DNA from: Rhizobium sp. NLR16a
GTDB lineage: Bacteria; Pseudomonadota; Alphaproteobacteria; Rhizobiales; Rhizobiaceae
DNA length: 64,000 nucleotides
Direction of reading: 5' to 3'
Assembly: GCF_017948245.1 (NCBI RefSeq)
Contig: NZ_CP072869.1
Span: 62,001 to 126,000 of the forward strand
A program made the position numbers and the translations under genes. Under the pieces are notes generated by a model that was not told the DNA's origin, made no database searches, and worked only from the letters and a program-made list of their open reading frames with translations. The number at the start of each line of letters is the position of its first letter. Within the stretch, counting starts at the first letter, position 1. Below are positions 1-9,157 of this stretch, in pieces.

Positions 1-951
<951 letters not shown>

Positions 952-1173
952 GTGAATGCGAAAAGGGTAGAGGCTTGCCGAGGGGACTGTCAAGCGACAA
1001 TCTGCGATGGCACGGGGTCAGGTTACACACAGGCTATCGTGCGTGTCGCCGCGATTAAGCGATGGACAAGGGCAATCGTCCGGCCGGCACGCTTCCGCAA
1101 GACAAGCGCCCTTGTCGCATAGGCAGTCGATTTATTCTGAGTAGTTCGCCAAATCTACCGAGATACAGAAGCG

Positions 1174-1884
1174 CTATTGAGAAAGCAGGCGCGGAACTGG
1201 AAAGTCTAGTACTTTGTCCGTGTAGCTTTCGACCAGGGCGCTAAACGGCGTGCCGTCTGGAAGTTTGAGTACGGCACGATGTTCGAGCAGGAACGCCGGC
1301 AGGCCGAGGGAACTTGTTTCATGCGCTGTTAAGCCGTCCATGTCCCAGCCTTCGGATAGAGGGGACCAGAGCAACTTGGCAGACAGGTTTGTGCGAGTGA
1401 AATTGAGAGCCTGAACGGCTCTGCCAAACGCGATATCGCTGGTATTCAACGCCTGATTCATCTCCGCAGTTAATTTTGCAGGTACATACCAGTTGTCGGC
1501 TTCGGACAAGACGCGGTCGCCGCAGACCAGTCGGACGCGGCGATAGGCGATCAACTCACCCGGTCCGACGGTTAGAAGATCACGGATGTCCTCATCGGCC
1601 GGTTTGCCTTGCCCGCCCACACGCTGAGCTACGATCTTGAAACCTTCCGGTGCGAGCTTATGCGCGGCGCACCAACGGTCAAGGGTCAACGTAGCACTGG
1701 CGTTACTCAGGAGATTGGCATTCAGGGTCTGGAGGACCGCAAGCGCTTCCACCCGAGATACCGGCGTGTTCAGCCACTGAGCCCCTATAGACGGTTCTTG
1801 CGCAATTGCGAACTGGGTGCCCAGCACGATGGCAGCCGCTGCAAGCGCGGCGATGCGAATGCATTTCGCAGAACATAATGACAT
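1174..1884 (-). CDS. Secreted chorismate-lyase-like (UbiC/UTRA-fold) protein
   Basis: This 236-residue protein starts with a signal peptide (MSLCSAKCIRIAALAAAAIV, then an AIAQE cleavage-type site near residue 30), so it is probably periplasmic. The mature part contains RRVRLVCGDRVLSEADNWYV and ends near PDGTPFSALVESYTD, a pattern I know from rhizobial proteins annotated as chorismate pyruvate-lyase-like. The catalytic role is unproven; being exported argues against a housekeeping ubiquinone function. The ATG at 1884 has a good ribosome site (GAAAGGA) about a dozen bases before it. The same frame stays open far upstream to 2556, but the signal peptide makes 1884 the natural start. The downstream neighbour is thiC, on the same strand, across the riboswitch region. 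Confidence 0.6.
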   Translation of the reverse strand: MSLCSAKCIRIAALAAAAIVLGTQFAIAQEPSIGAQWLNTPVSRVEALAVLQTLNANLLSNASATLTLDRWCAAHKLAPEGFKIVAQRVGGQGKPADEDIRDLLTVGPGELIAYRRVRLVCGDRVLSEADNWYVPAKLTAEMNQALNTSDIAFGRAVQALNFTRTNLSAKLLWSPLSEGWDMDGLTAHETSSLGLPAFLLEHRAVLKLPDGTPFSALVESYTDKVLDFPVPRLLSQ

Positions 1885-2556
1885 AGAGAATGAAATCCTT
1901 TCGGAAGTATAATTGGGCGAACCTTGCGGGCCAAATACCCTTGAATTTTGCCGACAAGTGAGCGTTGTCAGTGTATATGATAGCGGCAGCAGGATTTGAA
2001 CTAGGGCTTGCGCGTACCGTGTAACGGTCAGGTTCCTGAAGACTTTCTTACCATCTTTCGATGTTCCTGCGGTGCTGGTTCGCACGTTTTGAAACCCGTG
2101 TGCCCGAGCCGTCCTTTGCTTGCGTTGCATCCATGTCGTCCATGATGTCCTCCATCCGCTCGCCGACCTGTTGTTGTAGTTTGCAAGAGTTGGCGACTGA
2201 GCAGGCGCTTCCATTCTGGAATATGGAAACCCGAGAGACGTGGATTTCAAATGAGGGACGTGGCGGCCGGTCCGAACTCTCCCAGTTCCATACTCGTAAC
2301 TCTCACCTAATGGTTTAGCGCCCTTGTCGTCGCCCTCGCTCGTTGCGAGATGTTCATATAGCTGGATCGGATAAAATAGCTCGCAGCCGAAAGCAAAATC
2401 CAGGAGCAATTGTTGGAAAAAGGTCTTCTTCGTCGACCCAGAACCCTCCTGCCGCTCGAGTGACAACTGCAGACCAGACAGCGACACGCCGTCGATGGTT
2501 GCCAACTGCAGATGCGAGCAGCCAAGGCGCTTGTCTGATTGCTTTTGATGATCCAT
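1885..2556 (-). other. Long stop-free upstream extension of the chorismate-lyase-like frame
   Basis: The frame of the preceding protein remains open for 224 more codons, up to an ATG at 2556 that has its own AAGGAG ribosome site nine bases upstream. The first stretch (MDHQKQSDKRLGCSHLQLAT) could be the start of a separate small gene fused by loss of a stop codon. The composition, rich in Arg, Ser and Thr, looks like non-coding or shifted sequence. I do not recognise the product and cannot show that it is expressed. Confidence 0.25.
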
Positions 2557-2819
2557 GTCATGTGCTCCTTGTGCAAGCCTCCAGACGATGCTGTCGCCGG
2601 AAAGATTTCAGCATTCATAGGGAAAGAATTTCCTGTGCTACCGTAGCTCCTCATGACGGGACACTCGATGAAAATGATAAACAACGCAACAGATGTGTTG
2701 AGTATATATTATCGTATATCATTTCCAGTTTGGCAGACTTTACCTATTATTGTGAGAAACCTGCGAGTTATAAAGTATGTCAGTCATATATTATTACATA
2801 TATCGCACTTCACGGCGCC

Positions 2820-3010
2820 TAGGTGAAATGGCAGGTCTCTACCGCTACGGCAAACTCTTGCTGGTAAAAACGGTAGTCGGGCGATACAAGGCCATCATAG
2901 GGCGGCGTCTGGGAGCCAGGTCGCGGCCTGGTCGGCAGACCGAACTCGCCATCGGTTTCTCCGTTCTCGACCGCATGCTTGACGGGCACGCCCGAAAGCC
3001 GTCTGCCGCC
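2820..3010 (+). pseudogene. Transposase C-terminal remnant (IS5/IS1182-like)
   Basis: The reading frame gives KTVVGRYKAIIGRRLGARSR followed by GRQTELAIGFSVLDRMLDGH. This resembles the C-terminal end of IS5-group DDE transposases, where the pattern is R-Y-K-x-I-I-G-x-R-L-x-A-R-S-x-x-x-Q-Q-T-E-x-A-I-G-x-x-V-L-N-R-M-L. No N-terminal or catalytic part lies upstream, and no terminal repeats were found, so this is a decayed end of an insertion sequence. It directly abuts a second, unrelated remnant. Confidence 0.5.
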
Positions 3011-3057
3011 ATGCAGACACGGTGTGATCAGACGTTTCAAAGAGGCAAGGAATATGA

Positions 3058-3290
3058 ATATGACCACGGCCGAGTCGGCGCCGTCGTCGACGCCACACAG
3101 GACGTGCTTGCCGCCATGCAGGCGCGCGATCTCGACCTTACCGTGTTCCAGGATGCCGCCGGCCAGGGCAAGGCTCACTCGACACCGCACTCAAGCCTGC
3201 TAAGGTCGAAAAGAAGGGCTACATTCCGTTTCAGCTCGTCACGCCTCAAGGACTCCGTCATCAAGAGCTGAAGCGCGAATGCGACACAAT
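3058..3290 (+). pseudogene. Remnant of a ribose-type sugar-binding protein (RbsB family C-terminus)
   Basis: One frame reads VGAVVDATQDVLAAMQARDL and DLTVFQDAAGQGKA, then at about 3176-3180 the match jumps frame to LDTALKPAKVEKKGYIPFQL and VTPQGL. This is the usual C-terminal end of periplasmic sugar-binding proteins of the RbsB type (TVFQDA-x-GQG, YIPFELVTP). The frame change, the lack of an N-terminal part and the absence of permease or ATPase genes nearby show it is a broken fragment. Confidence 0.6.
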
Positions 3291-3299
3291 GCAGGTTTG

Positions 3300-3823
3300 C
3301 TTGCATCCTCTTTTTGGGCGCTCCAAGTCTCACAAAACCCTTAGAGTGCCAAGACGATGAAGGGTCCTTGAACTCAGGCCGCGCTTGACCTTGACGCGCC
3401 GTTTTCCGGCGATTTATTCAACCGGACGCCGATCAACAGAGCCCGGGAGATTTCTCACAAGCTCTTGGCCGAACCTGCGGCCCACGAGGGGCCCGAATTG
3501 TTTGTCCATCACTCCCCGCTTGGGAACAATCAGTGCATTACTCCCCACGAGCTTTCCACCGGCGCGAACGCTCCCGCCAGATAGGAAGCTGTTTGTCGGC
3601 CGTCGCGAGTTTGCGCCGCAGTTCGGAGCTGGTCACCTCTCGTCGTTTGCCATGCAAGGGTTGTCCATCCTTCATCGCGTCAGACCTATACTCCGTCGCA
3701 CAAACTGATAGAAAGAGCGCTCGCGGATTTCGAAGAAACTGTCCGTTGCCGGACGCGGTCGGCAGCGGTGGAACTAGAAAACGGGCGCACGTTTTCTGGC
3801 CGCCAAAAGGAGCCTTAAACGAC
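3300..3823. other. Gap with no recognised gene
   Basis: About 520 bases lie between the sugar-binding remnant and the small XRE gene. Several short open frames exist, but none resembles a family I know. A peptide beginning DLDAPFSGDLFNRTPINRAR near 3389 might be a fragment of an old gene. The last part carries the ribosome site AAAGGAGCC (3806-3814) of the next gene. Confidence 0.5.
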
Positions 3824-4057
3824 ATGAACATGGTCTCGAAGATTGCGAAATTCCCAGTTGCCCCGTCCGTTGGTGCTCTGCTTGCAGAAGCTCGTCTGGC
3901 TCGCGGCTATTCGCTTGACGACGTCGCAGAAACCACTGGTCTGACTGTGACAGAGGTGACAGCTCTGGAGAATGACGCGGATTTCGACGCGTCGAGGATC
4001 CGAAGGACCGCATCCGCTCTAGGGATTCTAAAAAAGATATGTGATGCGCCGCGCTGA
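3824..4057 (+). CDS. Small XRE-type helix-turn-helix protein
   Basis: The product has 77 residues and is almost entirely one helix-turn-helix domain: LLAEARLARGYSLDDVAETT, then GLTVTEVTALENDADFDASR. This is the Cro/CI (XRE) pattern of helix 2, turn, recognition helix 3. It has no sensor domain, so it may act alone as a small repressor or antitoxin-like DNA-binding protein; no toxin partner is adjacent. The ATG at 3824 follows AAAGGAGCC with normal spacing. The longer in-frame extension upstream from 3533 has no domain and poor composition, and was rejected. Function beyond DNA binding is unknown. Confidence 0.7.
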   Translation: MNMVSKIAKFPVAPSVGALLAEARLARGYSLDDVAETTGLTVTEVTALENDADFDASRIRRTASALGILKKICDAPR

Positions 4058-4540
4058 CTTCTTTGAGCAGCTTCTTCCACGCTGCACCTCTTCCAGGAAG
4101 ATTGGTGCCGCAACTCACGGGTCGCGCTTCACCGCTATCTCGAGCAAGAAATCAATGCCTCCCGAGACGAGGTGACATGCTATTACTTCGGGAATGGGGA
4201 GGCCTCTAGGAAGGAGTCTGCGTTGTCGTGGGAGTACCGTGCGGCGTAACGGAATATCCTCACTCCAATTGAGTAGGCCGGACGGTTGATCGCGGGCTAT
4301 GAAGACAGCCAACCTTTTCTTCAAGCGCTCTAGTATGCTGCGAGACCGCCAAAGGCGTAACCCGAAGTACTTTGGTCACCCGCTCACGGGCTTGCGTTGC
4401 GAAGGACTGCGCTTAAGTTGAAACGATCCAACATCGTCAATCTGCCTTATGCCAGTTAAGGAAATCTCATTTGTTCGCGCCCAGTTCCCGTCTTAGACAT
4501 GGCCAAGACATCGTGTGATACGCAGAGGAGACCGCGGGCA
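4058..4540. other. Gap with no recognised gene
   Basis: No family match, promoter of the NifA type or clear hairpin was seen in these 480 bases. The last part holds the probable ribosome site GAGGAG (4525-4530) of the ACT-domain gene. Confidence 0.5.
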
Positions 4541-4975
4541 ATGGCTATTGTGTTGCGAGACAAATTCGAAATGCTGTCGAATATGACGCCCTCGCTCAAA
4601 GAGGGTGAGTATGTATTCTGCTCGATTCCCAATGAAGGGAGCAAAGCCCACAATCTGAATCCGATCGCGACATTTCACGAAAAAGAAGGTTTGACAGTCA
4701 TCCTTGAGAAAGGAGAGGCGCACGAAGCGGGGTTCGAAACGTCACTTGCGATGCGCCAGATCACCCTCGATGTGAATTCTGCGCTCGATGGCGTCGGCCT
4801 TACGGCGGGCGTCGCCGCCTCTCTCGCAGAAGCCGGGATACCGTGCAACATGGTGGCCGCATATCACCACGACCACATCTTTGTTCCGACGGGCCTAGCT
4901 GATCGAGCATTGCATCTGTTGGAAAGGCTGCAACGCGAGTCCGCGCGGGCGATGCGCAATGTTAACGAACTGTAA
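4541..4975 (+). CDS. ACT-domain protein (COG3602-like)
   Basis: The 144-residue product matches small stand-alone ACT-domain proteins: LKEGEYVFCSIPNEGSKAHN near the start, a central GLTVILEKGEAHEAGFE, a ligand-type loop LDGVGLTAGVAASLAEAGIP and an end with YHHDHIFVPTGLADRALHLL. Such proteins are thought to bind amino acids, but the ligand of this group is not known to me. The ATG at 4541 is preferred to the one at 4499 because GAGGAG lies about ten bases before it and family members begin at this point. Its last 110 bases lie opposite the 3' end of the redoxin frame on the other strand, an overlap that suggests the redoxin end is not original. Confidence 0.75.
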   Translation: MAIVLRDKFEMLSNMTPSLKEGEYVFCSIPNEGSKAHNLNPIATFHEKEGLTVILEKGEAHEAGFETSLAMRQITLDVNSALDGVGLTAGVAASLAEAGIPCNMVAAYHHDHIFVPTGLADRALHLLERLQRESARAMRNVNEL

Positions 4976-5823
4976 TCCCCCGCACATAGCGGCGAAGCTT
5001 TGCGAAATTCGCGGGCAAACGGCAGCACGAGCAGACCTGGCGTTGGTTCGCAACGCCGCGAGAGCCAATCTTCAGAGTTTCGTTCAATTGCAGTGCGAGC
5101 AAATTGGACTAATGCTATCCAGCCCGCCTCCATGTCGCGCATTACTCCAATCAATATCTCGACATGCTTCTGGTGGAACTTGATGTTGTCCGGGAAAAGG
5201 ATGATGCCCTCTTCAATGGCAGAGAGCGCCGTCTTCCAATCCTCAATATCGGTCGCCGCCCGGATTCGACGAAGCAACGCGCGCGCCGGAGCATGGATCT
5301 CGGCTTCAGCAATCCGCTCCTCTTCGGCACTTTTTGCTTCGGCGCTGGCGCGCCAGCTGCCGTCAATCACTTTTGGCAGAACGTCCTCGAGCTTAACCAG
5401 ATCGCCGATAAAGGCGATCCTACCGTCTAGGTCGACAACGAACGCCCGTGGAACGGCGGAAGATAGACTGGCTTTGAGCCAATCCTCATCCATTTCGCCT
5501 GAGTAGTCGAACCCGATCCGTATGTTCGCATTCGGGAGCCATTTGGTCACCCATGCGTCCACCTCAGCTAGGGCCTCGTCAACCATTGCAGTCCGATTAT
5601 TTGCTACAATGCCGATGACCTCAATGCCGATGTCCCGATATTGCTCATGCAACTGAGCCAGGCGGGCCAGCGCCGGCCCGCAACCACTGCAGGTAGTCGA
5701 AACGAACGCAGGGATGTATATCTTGCCGAGCTTGAAGTTGGGAAGCGGATCGCCGCGCAGCCAGTGCTGCACTTTGATAGACGGGGCTGGAGAGCCGCTA
5801 TTCAAGCTGGAGGTCATTTTCAT
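4864..5823 (-). CDS. TlpA-like thiol redoxin with C-terminal helical extension
   Basis: The N-terminal half is a thioredoxin-fold redoxin: PAFVSTTCSGCGPALARLAQ with the CxxC pair at Cys45 and Cys48, then RAFVVDLDGRIAFIGDLVKL near residue 120. Redoxins of this type reduce or protect thiols. There is no signal peptide, so it is cytoplasmic. Residues 150-255 are a helical, TPR-like extension. From about residue 256 the sequence (RRCEPTPGLLVLPF onward) turns arginine- and serine-rich and runs antisense across the end of the ACT-domain gene, which points to a frameshift near 5060 and a spurious tail. A NifA/sigma-54 promoter lies about 500 bases upstream on the same strand. A shorter relative lies at 34447, also behind a nif-type promoter. 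Confidence 0.65.
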   Translation of the reverse strand: MKMTSSLNSGSPAPSIKVQHWLRGDPLPNFKLGKIYIPAFVSTTCSGCGPALARLAQLHEQYRDIGIEVIGIVANNRTAMVDEALAEVDAWVTKWLPNANIRIGFDYSGEMDEDWLKASLSSAVPRAFVVDLDGRIAFIGDLVKLEDVLPKVIDGSWRASAEAKSAEEERIAEAEIHAPARALLRRIRAATDIEDWKTALSAIEEGIILFPDNIKFHQKHVEILIGVMRDMEAGWIALVQFARTAIERNSEDWLSRRCEPTPGLLVLPFAREFRKASPLCAGDYSSLTLRIARADSRCSLSNRCNARSARPVGTKMWSW

Positions 5824-6076
5824 TCTCCACCAGTAGTTATCCGGAGCTTCGTGCGCCAGGAATGAGCGTGTGAAGTATCAGGTCGAGTTGCTTCGATTTC
5901 GAAACGCGGCGCATGTTCCGTCTGTTGGACCCACGCTTGTGATCTCGTCTTCTAAAATGGCGTCTGCGGATGCGGGCGGCCATTGCGATGGTGTCCTTCT
6001 TTTGGGAGGGTGGCGATCTCTCCGTCGCGAGGAAGACACCGAGCCTCGATGAAGATGGAGGTCATTGGAATTCCCA

Positions 6077-6277
6077 TTAGTCATGAACACCTATGCTTCT
6101 CCGCGTTGGACGCCGCGGGTCGTGCAAGGGACGCCTGTAAGTCAGGCGCCGGAGGTTCAGCCTCCTTGCAATTGCGGATCCGACCGGAGCCGGGTCTCCA
6201 TCAATCGTCCGCTTTCCGGAACGACGATCAGGCGCCTGATTGTCCGGCACCCGTTTGATAAAAGGCACAGTGTGCAT
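6077..6277 (-). pseudogene. Possible 5' remnant of an ETF-beta/FixA-like gene
   Basis: The frame starts MHTVPFIKRVPD, matching the FixA/ETF-beta start (MHIVVCIKQVPD-like) at about eight of twelve positions, and then degenerates into arginine-rich sequence. The start lies about 45 bases downstream of the predicted sigma-54 transcription start, as expected for a fixA leader, and GGGAG precedes it. The reading is that a NifA-controlled fixA lost everything but its first codons. The match is short, so this is tentative. Confidence 0.35.
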
Positions 6278-6332
6278 AGTCACTTGATCTCCCAAAATCG
6301 GAACAGGTCAGTAGCGACCCGACTTACTCTGA

Positions 6333-6425
6333 GCACTACTCGTGCCAGTCAGGTTGCGCCGATAAGCCTTTGAGATTGCACATGTGCTGTTGTCGCTATT
6401 CGCAGGGTTTGTAGGGCTTCCGACA
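6333..6425 (-). promoter_or_regulatory. NifA/sigma-54 promoter upstream of the redoxin region
   Basis: On the minus strand, TGGCACGAGTAGTGC (6347-6333) has the GG and GC pairs of the -24/-12 promoter at correct spacing. Seventy-odd bases upstream, TGT-N10-ACA (6410-6425, forward TGTAGGGCTTCCGACA) is a perfect NifA upstream activating sequence. The predicted transcript starts near 6321 and runs through the FixA-like remnant towards the redoxin gene at 5823. Confidence 0.7.
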
Positions 6426-6856
6426 TGCGTTGTCGGAAGCAGCCCCGATCACTACCGCGTTGAAGAGGCGCTCCGACAGGCTTCAAATCGGATAAGTCAT
6501 GAAGGCTGCGCTACGAGCGGGTAGATTTGGACAATCCCCATACCGTGGGTACCCATCCCCCCTGGTCGCGCCCTTCCCCGGGCGCGCTTCTCGCATCCTG
6601 GACGACGGCCGGGTTGCGCAAGATCAGGAGATCCTCACCCTGGATAATGAGGTGTTGCGAAAAATCTCATGGCGGTTAGAGCCAATGTTCGCGCTAGCAG
6701 CGATCTTGCCATTGACCTCAAAGCTCTGATCTCGTCCGGATCCACCATCGGCCCGGTCCGCCTCCTCACCGAAACGGTTAAGGCCGAGCTGGCGCATTTT
6801 CTCAACCTGCTGCGTGAGAACCGATTTTTCCCGTACTAGGTGTTTGATCCGGGGAA

Positions 6857-7031
6857 TTGATGGTGCGATCTTTTCCGCCGAATGGAAGGAAGCACTATGG
6901 GCCAATACGTCACGGCAGCGCCACGACCACGCACGCAATTCGAGCTGCAATACAGCGATCGCAAGCTTCGGCCGCGGAGCTGAGCCGGAGCTACGGGATC
7001 AATCCGAAGACGGTTCTGAAGTGGCGCAAGC
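6857..7031 (+). pseudogene. IS481-type transposase N-terminal remnant
   Basis: The frame reads THAIRAAIQRSQASAAELSR then SYGINPKTVLKWRKRA, the N-terminal helix-turn-helix of IS481-family transposases found often in rhizobia. It stops just after this domain, where an IS3-type sequence takes over. No integrase core follows. Confidence 0.65.
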
Positions 7032-7200
7032 GGGCATAAATCAGGCGACCTACTTCAAATGGAAGAAGAAGTATGCCGGCTTTCCGCGCCGATCAGGCCT
7101 GTCTGGAACGTCGTCTTCGTGAGATCTGCGAGAAGCGTGTGCGGTACGGCTATCGTCTTAGCATAAAATGCGTTGACACGCTGCTCAAGCCCGCGGCCGG
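7032..7200 (+). pseudogene. IS3-type transposase remnant (OrfA end joined to OrfB start)
   Basis: GINQATYFKWKKKYAG is the end of the helix-turn-helix of an IS3/IS407-type OrfA. From 7088 another short stretch, ADQACLERRLREICEKRVRY then GYRL, matches the beginning of the partner OrfB, in a different frame. Most of both genes is missing, so this is a collapsed element nested against the IS481 fragment. Confidence 0.6.
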
Positions 7201-7220
7201 TGGATCGGACTTGGACACGT

Positions 7221-7754
7221 TTAGTGCTCGAACCGCTCCAGCATATGCTTCAGTTGTGCATTTTGCATTCGAAGCTTGCTCGCCAGTTGGTGCCGGAGGA
7301 GCCTGATCTCTTCATTGAGATTGATTGCATCGTCAGAAGCAGTGGAAACGCTTGGAGGCCGTGGGAGAACGACCGCAATAGTTTTCGACTTCTTGCCCCG
7401 CGTGCTGCGCTTTCGCGTTTGACCTTCACCCGCGGCATGCGCAGCTATGTCGACTTCATCGAACAAAGCTGGATCAGCTCCTTCCTCCGGTCCCGCGCCG
7501 TCGATATCTGTGGGACCATCAACAGCGCTTGCCGCCTCTTCGGCATGACCCGGGTCGACTGGCACCGCCGCGGAATGACCCTGGAGAACTGACTTTTCGT
7601 CGGCCGGACGGTCTGCGGCGCCTAACTCGTTGTTGGCTGTCGGCTTGGCAATGGCCAATACGTCCGACTTCACGGCATCGGTCGAGCCTTGTTCTTGCCT
7701 CTGCTGCCGTCGCGGGGACACCAATCGGGCAAGAAGCTTCCATGGGGACGCCAT
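7221..7754 (-). CDS. SyrB-like regulatory protein
   Basis: The 177-residue product has a low-complexity acidic middle, a basic patch (TRKRSTRGKKSKTIAVVLPR) and a conserved C-terminal helix, NLNEEIRLLRHQLASKLRMQ followed by NAQLKHMLERFEH. That helix is the mark of the rhizobial SyrB-like family; SyrB itself represses syrM in Sinorhizobium meliloti. The N-terminal MASPWKLLARLVSPRRQQRQ is also typical of one branch. It lies just upstream of a second family member on the same strand, with no shared promoter apparent. How such proteins bind DNA or partners is unsettled, so a regulatory role is inferred from the family name only. Confidence 0.6.
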   Translation of the reverse strand: MASPWKLLARLVSPRRQQRQEQGSTDAVKSDVLAIAKPTANNELGAADRPADEKSVLQGHSAAVPVDPGHAEEAASAVDGPTDIDGAGPEEGADPALFDEVDIAAHAAGEGQTRKRSTRGKKSKTIAVVLPRPPSVSTASDDAINLNEEIRLLRHQLASKLRMQNAQLKHMLERFEH

Positions 7755-7885
7755 TTTATTCGACCTCGAATTCTACCCCGTGCGCAAACTACGTGCAAAA
7801 GCGTTGGCGGCATGACTAACCGCCGCCAGACTATTCGCATCAATAAGCATGAGAATGCGGCCAACGCTTGGCCGACGGCTGTCGA

Positions 7886-8548
7886 TTAACCGAGGTTGAG
7901 CCGCTTTCGCAGATCGGCATTTTCAGCACGTAGCTTCTCGGCCAGCAGCTTCCGCAGTCTTTGATTTTCCTCTTCCAGCTGCAGAAGATCCGCAAACTCG
8001 TCAACTGCAGCTACCGACGGTGCCGTCGCTGCCTGAACCGCCCTCGGAGCACGCTTGATAGGCGCACGTCTGGCGTTTGTCGCACCTTCGTCAGACTTTG
8101 CTTTGCGTCCTCTCTTCTGCTTTCCGGCGGTGGCATTCGAAGCCAATGCTGGTTGCACAGAAACCGGGGCTGGGGCCGTTTCAGGCACTGCCTTCTTGGC
8201 GCGAGGTTTGCGCACTTTCTTCGATACATCGGACGCGATCGCGGCCGGCGTTTCAGCATTGATCATCGTATCGTTTTCGTCGGCCATTGTGGTCTCCTGT
8301 AAAGCCGATGCATTTGTCTCCTGCTCGATCGGCAGTGTCAATAACGACCCAGGCTGTTCTTCTCCGGATACAAGCATCTCGCTGCTTTTTGCCTGAGGAG
8401 TTAATGACAGAAATGCCATTGCCTCGTTCTGCAGATCTTGAGCAACGGACTTGAGATCGGTGTCTCCCCAGATTGAGTTCGGTTTGAAATTGAGTTTCCG
8501 GCGACCTGATTTGTACTCGACGGCAAAGCTGCGTTGGACTTTTTTCAT
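7886..8548 (-). CDS. SyrB-like regulatory protein
   Basis: This 220-residue protein is closer to SyrB than its neighbour. It has a basic, AT-hook-like middle (KKVRKPRAKKAVPET and GKQKRGRKAKSDEG) and the C-terminal family helix LLQLEEENQRLRKLLAEKLR ending AENADLRKRLNLG, a likely short coiled coil. The N-terminus, VEYKSGRRKLNFKPNSIWGD, also matches family members. The gene is intact, on the same strand as the other copy, and starts four bases inside the hemN remnant. A role in symbiotic gene regulation is inferred from SyrB of S. meliloti. Confidence 0.7.
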   Translation of the reverse strand: MKKVQRSFAVEYKSGRRKLNFKPNSIWGDTDLKSVAQDLQNEAMAFLSLTPQAKSSEMLVSGEEQPGSLLTLPIEQETNASALQETTMADENDTMINAETPAAIASDVSKKVRKPRAKKAVPETAPAPVSVQPALASNATAGKQKRGRKAKSDEGATNARRAPIKRAPRAVQAATAPSVAAVDEFADLLQLEEENQRLRKLLAEKLRAENADLRKRLNLG

Positions 8549-8985
8549 CTTAAAGAAGCCTCGGGTGTCTGATTCGGCGGCGACGTCTTCAGCATCGCAA
8601 GCCTTTCAGATAGCGACTGCAATCCATCCGGTCTATATTTTTTGAATATTGGCTCACTGGCGAATCGAAAACAAGCAACTGCTATGATATCGTTCCGTTG
8701 GCGCCGCTCGATGATTGCGAGCCGATCTTCGCTGGTGAGAGGATAGCCCTTCGACGTGGCAACACGGCCTGATCCGATGTTCCGGCTATACAAACATTGC
8801 GGTAGTTCGTTTTGCGCGTAACCATCGCATAGACGACCAATAGCTGACGCGCCGAACCCGATCACGGTTGTGCAAGTGTCGGCCGAATAGCCGAATGCGT
8901 TACGTAGAAACTGTCCCGCTTTCTACGCCAGCGCAAGCTCATCGTCCGGCAAAGCGAAAATGATCGAGCGCAATTGGGTCATAGT
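8545..8985 (-). pseudogene. hemN: Broken hemN (oxygen-independent coproporphyrinogen III oxidase)
   Basis: On the minus strand, fragments in more than one frame follow the order of HemN: ALDHF near 8965, LPDDELALA near 8940, KAGQFLRNAFGYSADTCTTV, then IGFGASAIGRLCDGYAQNEL and SGRVATSKGYPLTSEDRLA. The radical-SAM N-terminal half is gone, at least two frame changes are needed, and the C-terminus is also lost. HemN makes haem when oxygen is low, and copies are common near fixNOQP, so this is probably a decayed symbiotic copy. Confidence 0.75.
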
Positions 8986-9157
8986 CCTCCGCAATCAGGG
9001 TGTCGCCCAGGCCGCGCCTAACCGGCTCGGGTAGGCATATCCGGCAATGCCTTCTCCTCGATCAAGGGTTGGTTCTATCGTAACCTGAGCGCAGCCGAAC
9101 ACGGAAACCCGCGCCGCCGATTAGAGCAGGATAATTCGATCCGGGTTGAAGACAGCC

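Noticed and set aside
1983..2035. tRNA-like 3' end on the minus strand (AGTTCAAATCCTGCTGCCGC), a possible integration site
   Set aside because: The TTCAAAT loop looks right, but the T-stem does not pair and no matching 5' half or acceptor strand is upstream. It is not a tRNA gene.
7784..7798. Sigma-54-like box TTGCACGTAGTTTGC before the SyrB-like gene
   Set aside because: The -24 GG is TG here and no NifA site lies upstream.
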